Assembly: GCF_946479715.1 (NCBI RefSeq)
Contig: NZ_CAMLHF010000224.1
Coordinates: 1-8,319, forward strand
Length of the DNA: 8,319 nt
Direction: 5' to 3'
Source: an uncultured Pedobacter sp.
GTDB lineage: Bacteria > Bacteroidota > Bacteroidia > Sphingobacteriales > Sphingobacteriaceae
Under the pieces are notes generated by a model. That model ran no database searches, was not told the origin of the DNA, and worked only from the letters and a program-made list of their open reading frames with translations. Both the position numbers and the translations under genes were made by a program. Shown here in pieces: positions 1 through 5,469 of this stretch; the first letter of the stretch is position 1, and every line of letters begins with the position of its first letter.

Positions 1-48
1 CGACCACCGAGATCTACACTCTTTCCCTACACGACGCTCTTCCGATCT
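1..48 (+). other. Illumina TruSeq adapter remnant (artefact)
   Basis: These 48 bases match, by recall, the 3' part of the Illumina TruSeq universal adapter. They begin CGACCACCGAGATCTACAC and end with the familiar GACGCTCTTCCGATCT at position 48; only the first 10 bases of the 58-nt oligonucleotide are missing. An open SusC reading frame starts immediately after it. This is untrimmed library sequence at a contig edge, not genome, and should be masked. Any reading frame entering it, on either strand, is false. Confidence 0.97.
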
Positions 49-49
49 G

Positions 50-193
50 CCACTCTATAAAATCGTGAAAACAATAGATGTAGAGAACGCAGTACCTTCT
101 GATCAGGACCTAAACTCTGGTAGTACAAACGGAGATGGTTACAACTATCCCTTGATGAAAAGTTATTCATTAGGCTTAAGCTTAGGATTTTAA
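50..193 (+). CDS. SusC-like TonB-dependent outer-membrane transporter, C-terminal fragment
   Basis: Only the last 47 codons and the TAA stop (191-193) are present; the gene is cut by the contig end and the adapter junction at 48/49. The translation ends in YPLMKSYSLGLSLGF. This is the typical SusC/RagA ending: a Y-P-x-M-K-S-Y motif leading into the final membrane beta-strand with an aromatic last residue, which the BAM machinery recognises. SusC proteins are about 1000 residues and form the outer-membrane channel that imports glycan or other polymer fragments using TonB energy, with the SusD lipoprotein as a lid. The assignment rests on this C-terminal signature and on the SusD gene starting 31 bp downstream. 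The plug domain, barrel and substrate class cannot be judged. The 5' boundary is set by the sequence end and is not a true start. Confidence 0.88.
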   Translation, partial: PLYKIVKTIDVENAVPSDQDLNSGSTNGDGYNYPLMKSYSLGLSLGF

Positions 194-224
194 CCTTATT
201 GATGAACATTATAAACAGATAATC

Positions 225-2009
225 ATGAAAAAACAATATATATGGATCCTACTGAGCTGCTTGTGTTTTACAGCCTGTAAGAAGCTTGATCAGGAACCTC
301 AATCTACCCCAACAAATAAAGCTGTTTTTGGCAGTGAAAGTGGTCTGAAGCTCTATACCAACTCTTTTTATGCAATGGAATTCCTGCCTAAAAACTCTAC
401 AAGTCAGGATGCTGTTTCTGACTACCTCGCTGTAAAATCTGTTTCCGATTTTATAAGACCCGGGATATTCACTCCAAGTCAGAGTTCAGGATGGACATGG
501 ACCGACCTTAGAAACATCAATTACTTTATTGAAAATTGTAAAGATCCTTCCGTTCCTGTTGATATTAGAAATAACTACCTGGGTATAGCCAGATATTTCA
601 GGGCATATTTTTATATGGAGAAAGTGAAGAGATTTGGTGATGTACCATGGATTGGCAAACCACTAAATATCAATGACCCAGCATTATATGCCGGTCGCGA
701 TAAAAGAGCGTTGGTTATGGATTCTGTGTTGGCCGACCTTGATTTTGCCTGTGCTAACATCAAAGCAACTAACGATGCAACCCGCAGTACAGTTACCAAA
801 TGGGTGGCCTACGCTTATAAATCCAGAATCTGTCTTTTTGAAGGAACTTTCAGGAAATATCATACTGAACTTGGCCTGCAGTCTAGCGCATCTGCGTGGC
901 TTGAAAACGCTGCATCGACCTCTAAAGAAATCATGGATAAAGGAGGATATTCTATCAATACAGCCGGAGGCCCAGGGGTATCTTACCGCCAGGTGTTTAC
1001 CAGCACGGTACCTGTTGCAAGTGAAGTACTACAGGCTGCTGTAAGTGACCTTACTTTAAATGTATTGAATGAGGCAAACTGGTGGTGGACCAGTGGTACA
1101 TATGGTGCCAAAGCAAGTTTTACCAGAACATTTATCAATACCTATTTGAATCTGGATGGAACTCCTTATACCAACGACCCTGCTTATACTACCATGCTGT
1201 TTAAGGATGAAGTGAAAAACAGAGACCTTAGATTAAAACAGACCATCCGCTCTGGAAATTATAAAAGAATAAGCGGAGGTGTACAAATTCCCGCGCCTCC
1301 GGTATTCTCGTATACTTTTACTGGTTATCAACCGATAAAATGGACATTGGATGATATGTATTATGATGCTGGAGCACTTAATATTAACTCAATTGCTCTA
1401 TTCCGTTATGCTGAAGTGCTGTTAAACTACGCCGAAGCAAAAGCAGAACTTGGTACGCTTACCAATGAAGACTGGGCTGCGACCGTGGGAGTACTTAGGG
1501 CAAGAGGTGGAATAACAGGAGGATTATCAGCTAAACCTATAATTGCCGATCCTTATCTTATAGCCAACTATTTTCCTGGAATTACGGATCCATCGATTTT
1601 GGAAGTAAGACGTGAAAGAGGTATTGAGCTTAGTCTGGAAGGGCTTCGCTACAGTGATCTCTTAAGATGGAAAAGAGGGCCACTTATGGATCAGGAATGG
1701 GACGGTTTTTATGTTCCTGCTTTGGTTACTCCAATGGATCTAAATGAGGATGGCATACTTGATGTAGCTTTCTATCAGGGCACAAAGCCAACACCTGCAG
1801 TTGCAGGAGTTACCTATGTAGACGTTTCAGCAACAATTGGTGGTAAAACAAATTCCCAGTTGCTCAAAAATGGTACTTTTGGAGAACTGACCTGGATGAA
1901 TGAAATAGTGAGAAAATGGGATGATAAAATGTATTATTATCCGATTCCTCAGGCAGACCTACAAAAAAATCCTGCGCTTGGACAGAATCCAGGTTGGCAA
2001 AGTAATTAA
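225..2009 (+). CDS. SusD/RagB-family surface lipoprotein (nutrient binding)
   Basis: This 594-residue protein is full length for the SusD/RagB family. Residues 1-18 form a lipoprotein signal with lipobox F-T-A-C18 followed by KK. The protein would be acylated at Cys18 and displayed on the outer membrane. Family landmarks are visible in order: the TPR-like segment ARYFRAYFYMEKVKRFGDVP at about 122-141; the RDKRALVMDSVLADLD helix at about 158-173; the EVLLNYAEAKAELG helix; EVRRERGIEL at 460-469 followed by LEGLRYSDLLRWKRG; and the C-terminal YYYPIPQADLQKNPALGQNP from about 570. SusD binds the polymer at the surface and closes over the SusC channel. The gene lies 31 bp after the SusC stop and 27 bp before the EEP gene, so the three are probably co-transcribed. 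The ATG at 225 is chosen because it gives the lipoprotein signal. The ligand cannot be deduced from sequence, so I give no gene symbol. Confidence 0.95.
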   Translation: MKKQYIWILLSCLCFTACKKLDQEPQSTPTNKAVFGSESGLKLYTNSFYAMEFLPKNSTSQDAVSDYLAVKSVSDFIRPGIFTPSQSSGWTWTDLRNINYFIENCKDPSVPVDIRNNYLGIARYFRAYFYMEKVKRFGDVPWIGKPLNINDPALYAGRDKRALVMDSVLADLDFACANIKATNDATRSTVTKWVAYAYKSRICLFEGTFRKYHTELGLQSSASAWLENAASTSKEIMDKGGYSINTAGGPGVSYRQVFTSTVPVASEVLQAAVSDLTLNVLNEANWWWTSGTYGAKASFTRTFINTYLNLDGTPYTNDPAYTTMLFKDEVKNRDLRLKQTIRSGNYKRISGGVQIPAPPVFSYTFTGYQPIKWTLDDMYYDAGALNINSIALFRYAEVLLNYAEAKAELGTLTNEDWAATVGVLRARGGITGGLSAKPIIADPYLIANYFPGITDPSILEVRRERGIELSLEGLRYSDLLRWKRGPLMDQEWDGFYVPALVTPMDLNEDGILDVAFYQGTKPTPAVAGVTYVDVSATIGGKTNSQLLKNGTFGELTWMNEIVRKWDDKMYYYPIPQADLQKNPALGQNPGWQSN

Positions 2010-2036
2010 TTAGATTATATAACAAATTAAATAGAC

Positions 2037-2882
2037 ATGAAAATAAGACAAATCATTCTTTCTGTATTTTTGGTAGTACTGAGCATTAGTGCGTCTGCAC
2101 AAAAGTTCACCATCGGATCTTTTAATGTTCGTTACGACAATGCCGGAGACGAAGGCAACAGATGGTCGCAAAGGGCTCCTGTAGCTGCAAATCTCTTACG
2201 TTTTCACGAATTCGATATCTTTGGTATTCAGGAAGGATTAAAGAATCAGGTAGATGACCTCAGTAAATTATTGCCAGAGTATGCTCATTATGGTTTAGGC
2301 CGTGATGACGGTAAGGATGCTGGCGAGCACTCTTCTATCTTTTATCGTCAGGATAAATTTAAATTACTTGATAAAGGTGATTTTTGGTTGTCCGAAACTC
2401 CTGATAAACCAGGCAAAGGATGGGATGCTACTTGCTGTAACCGTATTTGTACCTGGGTACATCTTCAGGATATAAGCAGTGGCAAAAAGTTTTACTACTT
2501 TAATGCGCACTTTGATCATCAAGGTAAAATTGCACGCGTAGAAAGCGGCAAACTGATTGTAAAAAAAATCAGCGAAATAGCAGGTGATGCACCGGCTATT
2601 TTTACTGGAGATTTAAATGGCGGTCAAAAGAGCGAATGGTATTTAACTTTAGCCAATTCAGGTCTTTTAACTGATACCTATACGCAGGTTAAAAACCCAT
2701 ATGCAAATAATTCATCATTTAATGCATGGGGTAAAAGTGTAGATGGTTATGAAATTATTGACCATGTATTTGTTACCAAAGGTTTTAAAGCCGACAAATG
2801 GGGCATTCTTACCGATACTTATCATGGTAAATTTGTTTCAGATCATTTCCCGATTCTGGTAAACGTAACATTAGTAAAATAA
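2037..2882 (+). CDS. Secreted endonuclease/exonuclease/phosphatase (EEP) family protein
   Basis: This is a 281-residue protein with a cleavable signal peptide (about 1-21, ending SASA-Q), so it is likely periplasmic or secreted. The rest is one EEP (DNase I/sphingomyelinase-like) fold with its conserved motifs: SFNVRYDN (28-35), metal-binding Glu66 in GIQE, NAHFDH (156-161, containing H158, D160 and H161), GDLNG (191-195, containing D192 and N194), IDHVF (241-245) and the terminal SDHFP (268-272, with D269-H270). All expected metal and catalytic residues are present, so an active Mg-dependent phosphodiesterase or phosphatase is likely. FWLSETPDKPGKGWD (117-130) is typical of the uncharacterised bacterial subgroup often found with SusCD loci. 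Substrate is unknown: nucleic acid, phospholipid head group or phosphorylated glycan are all possible. It is the last gene of the SusCD operon and is followed 13 bp later by a terminator. A cysteine cluster (C133, C134, C137) is noticeable. Confidence 0.93.
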   Translation: MKIRQIILSVFLVVLSISASAQKFTIGSFNVRYDNAGDEGNRWSQRAPVAANLLRFHEFDIFGIQEGLKNQVDDLSKLLPEYAHYGLGRDDGKDAGEHSSIFYRQDKFKLLDKGDFWLSETPDKPGKGWDATCCNRICTWVHLQDISSGKKFYYFNAHFDHQGKIARVESGKLIVKKISEIAGDAPAIFTGDLNGGQKSEWYLTLANSGLLTDTYTQVKNPYANNSSFNAWGKSVDGYEIIDHVFVTKGFKADKWGILTDTYHGKFVSDHFPILVNVTLVK

Positions 2883-2895
2883 TCTATTAACTACT

Positions 2896-2935
2896 AAGAG
2901 GCCATACTATTTTATAATGGTATGGCCTCTTTTTT
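2896..2935 (+). terminator. Intrinsic terminator closing the SusCD-EEP operon
   Basis: A perfect 12-bp stem has left arm AAGAGGCCATAC (2896-2907) and right arm GTATGGCCTCTT (2920-2931), a 12-nt A+T-rich loop, and a run of six T at 2930-2935. It begins 13 bp after the EEP stop codon. The left arm starts with only two A, so it is most convincing on the + strand. It ends just 15 bp before the methyltransferase start codon. Confidence 0.92.
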
Positions 2936-2950
2936 GTTGGGTATTTTACT

Positions 2951-3709
2951 ATGGCTAAAGACAATACAAGCAGATTTAGTAACAGGGTTGAAGACTATGT
3001 TAAATATCGCCCGGGATACCCGGTAGAGATCATCGATTTTCTACAGTCTAAGTTTGGTTTATCTCCAGACAAAATTATCGCAGATGTTGGAGCGGGCACA
3101 GGAATTTCTGCTGAACTATTTCTCGATTCAGGGTATGAGGTTTTTGCTGTTGAACCAAATACGGAGATGAGGGAGAAGGCTATTGAACTTCTTGGACATC
3201 TTCCCGCATTTCACGCAGTAAATGGAACCGCTGAAAACACGCAATTAGAAACTGATAGTATTGATGCTGTGGTGGCTGGCCAGGCCTTTCACTGGTTTGA
3301 TAGGGATGCTGCCCGGTCTGAGTTTAGCAGAATATTAAAACCAAAGGGTTTAGTTGTACTTATCTGGAACGAAAGAAAAACTAAATCTGCTTTTGAGGTT
3401 GCATATGATGAACTCATAATTAAACACGGAAACGATTATGTGAAGGTTGATCATAGAAATATTGATGAAATTAAAATCGGAGAATTTTATGCTCCCGAAT
3501 CTTTTTCCTATCATCTTTTTCAGAACAAACAGGTTTTTGATTTTTATGGATTGCAAGGGAGATTATTTTCATCCTCTTATATGCCTGCCAGAGGAGAAAA
3601 TGGTTATGAAGCAATGGTTACGGATTTGAAACAACTTTTTGAGGATTATAAGGAAGATAATTCAATTACCATTAATTACGACACCAAAGTATATATTGGT
3701 AGGTGTTGA
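2951..3709 (+). CDS. Class I SAM-dependent methyltransferase (Methyltransf_11-like)
   Basis: This 252-residue cytoplasmic protein has a Rossmann-type methyltransferase domain at about 40-140. Motif I, which binds SAM, is D45-VGAGTG51; the acidic end of strand beta-2 is E68 in VEPN (67-70); and the post-IV motif is GQAFHWF (110-116). The N-terminal FSNRVEDYVKYRPGYP and C-terminal NYDTKVYIGRC are typical of a widespread family of small stand-alone methyltransferases whose substrate is generally unknown. The protein is therefore complete at both ends, which supports the ATG at 2951. It has no signal peptide or membrane segment. The gene starts only 15 bp after the preceding operon's terminator, so it is probably not part of that operon and needs its own promoter or read-through. 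It converges on the cardiolipin synthase gene. The methyl acceptor cannot be predicted. Confidence 0.9.
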   Translation: MAKDNTSRFSNRVEDYVKYRPGYPVEIIDFLQSKFGLSPDKIIADVGAGTGISAELFLDSGYEVFAVEPNTEMREKAIELLGHLPAFHAVNGTAENTQLETDSIDAVVAGQAFHWFDRDAARSEFSRILKPKGLVVLIWNERKTKSAFEVAYDELIIKHGNDYVKVDHRNIDEIKIGEFYAPESFSYHLFQNKQVFDFYGLQGRLFSSSYMPARGENGYEAMVTDLKQLFEDYKEDNSITINYDTKVYIGRC

Positions 3710-3724
3710 GCTATTGCTTTCACG

Positions 3725-3746
3725 ATTGTTTAAGAATTGTTCAAGA
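3725..3746. repeat. Tandem 11-bp direct repeat
   Basis: Two adjacent 11-mers, ATTGTTTAAGA (3725-3735) and ATTGTTCAAGA (3736-3746), differ at one base. They lie 15 bp after the methyltransferase stop codon and 4 bp before the long hairpin at 3751-3791. The period is close to one helical turn, which would suit a dimeric DNA-binding protein, but the site lies downstream of both flanking genes. Function is unknown. Confidence 0.6.
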
Positions 3747-3750
3747 CTCT

Positions 3751-3791
3751 CTTCAGGGTTGGTTCGGTCTCCATCCGAACCAACCCTGAAG
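3751..3791. repeat. Perfect 17-bp inverted repeat (hairpin) in a convergent spacer
   Basis: Left arm CTTCAGGGTTGGTTCGG (3751-3767) and right arm CCGAACCAACCCTGAAG (3775-3791) are perfectly complementary around the 7-nt loop TCTCCAT. It is more G+C-rich than the surrounding spacer. Neither strand has a T-run after the stem, so it is not a standard intrinsic terminator. Its position between two convergent genes suits either a factor-assisted bidirectional terminator or a dispersed palindromic element of the REP/MITE type. One copy cannot separate these options. Confidence 0.85.
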
Positions 3792-3799
3792 TTGATACG

Positions 3800-3822
3800 T
3801 CATAACTATCAGTTAGTTATGA
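3800..3822. repeat. Second inverted repeat (9-bp stem, 5-nt loop)
   Basis: TCATAACTA (3800-3808) pairs perfectly with TAGTTATGA (3814-3822) around the loop TCAGT. It starts 8 bp after the 17-bp hairpin and is followed directly by the near-palindrome AAGCATGTGCTT (3823-3834). The stem is A+T-rich and no T-tract follows. It may be part of one structured transcript or element with the first hairpin, or chance in A+T-rich DNA. Confidence 0.5.
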
Positions 3823-3894
3823 AAGCATGTGCTTATGACCAGAAGCAAATATAAGTCATGATGAAATGTTTTAATGTAATCTACTATGGGCAAT

Positions 3895-5346
3895 CTAAAG
3901 CAATGGGGATAGCAATCTAGCCGCTTTTTCCAATAATTTCTTGTACACAGGGCGTGAATTCCAATAAACAGGATTAATTTTTAATGCATCTTTCAAATCC
4001 CTGTAAAAAATATCGCTTAATTCCGTGGCAATTGTAGCATCATATACAATTGCATTCACTTCAAAATTAAGATCGAAGCTTCTGAAATCCATATTGGCAG
4101 TACCAACCATAGCTATCTTTTTATCTGTAACCATTGTTTTTGCATGTACAAAGCCTTTCTGGTACTGATAAATTTCTACCCCTGCATTCAGTAAATCACT
4201 ATAATATGACCTTGCGGCAAAGTTTACAAGTACAGAATCTGATATACCCGGTACCAATAGTTTAACAGAAATTCCACTTAAAGAAGCTATAATCAATGCA
4301 TCCAGCAGGCTCTCGCCGGGGATAAAGTAAGGGCTTGTAATGAGTATTTCGCTGGTTGCAAGATTGATGGCTTGGAGTATAGAGAATAAAATTGTTGGCG
4401 ATTCTGAATCAGGCCCACTGGCAGCAATCTGAACAATTTTATTGTCATTTCCATTTTGCGCAGGCTTTGGAGGGAAAAAATCTGTATTGGGCTGTAGTAA
4501 TTCATCGGCACAGAAATTCCAGTCGCATAGGAATAGGTATTGCAGATATTGTGTTCCGGGACCATCAATTCGCAGATGTGTATCACGCCAGTAAAGTTTA
4601 TCTGATCCATTGTTAATATACCTGTCGCTAACATTTATGCCACCTACAAAAGCGGTAACACCATCAATTACAATTATTTTACGATGGTTCCTGTAATTGA
4701 GGCGATTGGCAAAAAGCATAAAATGCACTTTTAAGAAAGGAAAGGCCTCTACACCGCTCTCTACCAATCTTGGAACCAATTTTTTGCGGATGCTGCGGCT
4801 TCCAAAATCATCATAAATAAAACGAACAGTAACGCCTTCTTTAGCTTTTTCAATTAAGGCCTGTTCAATTGCATGACCTATTTTATCATCTTCATAGATA
4901 TAATACTCAATATGGATATGGTGTTTCGCTTCTTTAATGGCACTTAATACTTCCGGAAATTTTTGCTCACCATTTATTAATAGTTTTAAAGAGTTTTTTG
5001 CCGTTAAAGGACTCATAGAATCCTTTAATATCATAAATGCCAACTCTTTGTTGCCAAGAACAGCATTGCCATTTTCCTTAAAAGTGAGCTCCGAATACTG
5101 CAGTATGTCGTGCCTGAATTTATTTGCCAGATCATCGTTGCCATAAAGCTTTTTGCTATACATTTTTCTGTGTCGGTAATTAATACCAAAAAAGAAATAG
5201 AAGAGCATCCCAAAAAAAGGGACAAATATGGCGAATAACAGATATGCGAGGGTTTTGGTTGTGCTTCTGGTATCGTATATAATGCGCAGACAAACAAAGA
5301 TTAAAAGAACAACGTAAATGATTTCTGAAATCAGCAGCCAGTCCAT
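3895..5346 (-). CDS. cls: Cardiolipin synthase (PLD superfamily)
   Basis: This 483-residue protein has the standard length and layout for bacterial cardiolipin synthase. Two N-terminal membrane helices lie at about 2-22 and 32-54. A cytoplasmic phospholipase D-type catalytic region follows, with two HKD motifs: H221-x-K223-x4-D228 (NHRKIIVIDG, then GGINVSDRY) and H401-x-K403-x4-D408 (VHAKTMVTD, then GTANMDFRSFDLNFE). All six catalytic residues are present. The family joins two phosphatidylglycerol molecules to give cardiolipin and glycerol at the inner membrane, using a phospho-histidine intermediate; relatives can use phosphatidylethanolamine instead. The ATG at 5346-5344 keeps the first membrane helix whole. 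The gene is convergent with the methyltransferase and divergent from the hydrolase-like gene at 5470, with a 123-bp spacer between starts. It is probably a single-gene housekeeping unit with no evident tie to the SusCD locus. Confidence 0.95.
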   Translation of the reverse strand: MDWLLISEIIYVVLLIFVCLRIIYDTRSTTKTLAYLLFAIFVPFFGMLFYFFFGINYRHRKMYSKKLYGNDDLANKFRHDILQYSELTFKENGNAVLGNKELAFMILKDSMSPLTAKNSLKLLINGEQKFPEVLSAIKEAKHHIHIEYYIYEDDKIGHAIEQALIEKAKEGVTVRFIYDDFGSRSIRKKLVPRLVESGVEAFPFLKVHFMLFANRLNYRNHRKIIVIDGVTAFVGGINVSDRYINNGSDKLYWRDTHLRIDGPGTQYLQYLFLCDWNFCADELLQPNTDFFPPKPAQNGNDNKIVQIAASGPDSESPTILFSILQAINLATSEILITSPYFIPGESLLDALIIASLSGISVKLLVPGISDSVLVNFAARSYYSDLLNAGVEIYQYQKGFVHAKTMVTDKKIAMVGTANMDFRSFDLNFEVNAIVYDATIATELSDIFYRDLKDALKINPVYWNSRPVYKKLLEKAARLLSPLL

Positions 5347-5469
5347 AATAGTGATAAGCAGTTAAAACGAATAGATATGTAGTAAGTTAATAATTCCTGA
5401 TCAATAAATAGATGAATAAATTATATTTACAGTAACAACACACAAGAACCAAACCTAAGAACCAAATTA
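5347..5469. promoter_or_regulatory. Divergent intergenic region, probable promoters for both flanking genes
   Basis: The 123 bp between the starts of the cardiolipin synthase gene (-) and the hydrolase-like gene (+) must hold promoters for both. On the + strand, TATATTTA at 5422-5429 resembles the Bacteroidota -7 element TAnnTTTG but lacks the final G, and I see no clear TTTG -33 element at the right distance. On the - strand the same A+T-rich patch contains TATAAT. The exact promoters cannot be fixed by eye. Confidence 0.4.
5444..5469 (+). repeat. Tandem 13-bp repeat abutting the start codon at 5470
   Basis: Two copies of AAGAACCAAA (5444-5453 and 5457-5466) recur with a 13-bp period. The second unit, AAGAACCAAATTA, ends at 5469, directly before the ATG. 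The segment lies in the 5' leader of the hydrolase-like gene and is unstructured and A/C-rich, as translation starts often are in this phylum. It may aid initiation or arise from simple duplication. Confidence 0.55.

Noticed and set aside
27..236. Antisense open frame of 69 codons at the left end
   Set aside because: It runs antisense through the SusC end into the Illumina adapter and encodes no recognisable protein; it is an artefact.
673..1044. 123-codon + frame inside the SusD gene
   Set aside because: It is fully nested in a clearly supported SusD gene in another frame and has no domain or start-region signal.
3751..3791. CRISPR repeat or integron attC site
   Set aside because: There is only one copy, no spacer array, no cas or integrase gene and no attC core motifs.
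3639..3854. 71-codon + frame spanning the methyltransferase end and the hairpin spacer
   Set aside because: Its sequence is built from the methyltransferase tail out of frame plus the palindrome, and it shows no protein-like features.
4293..4634. 113-codon minus-strand frame inside the cardiolipin synthase gene
   Set aside because: It is an alternative frame on the same strand as a complete HKD enzyme and has no independent support.
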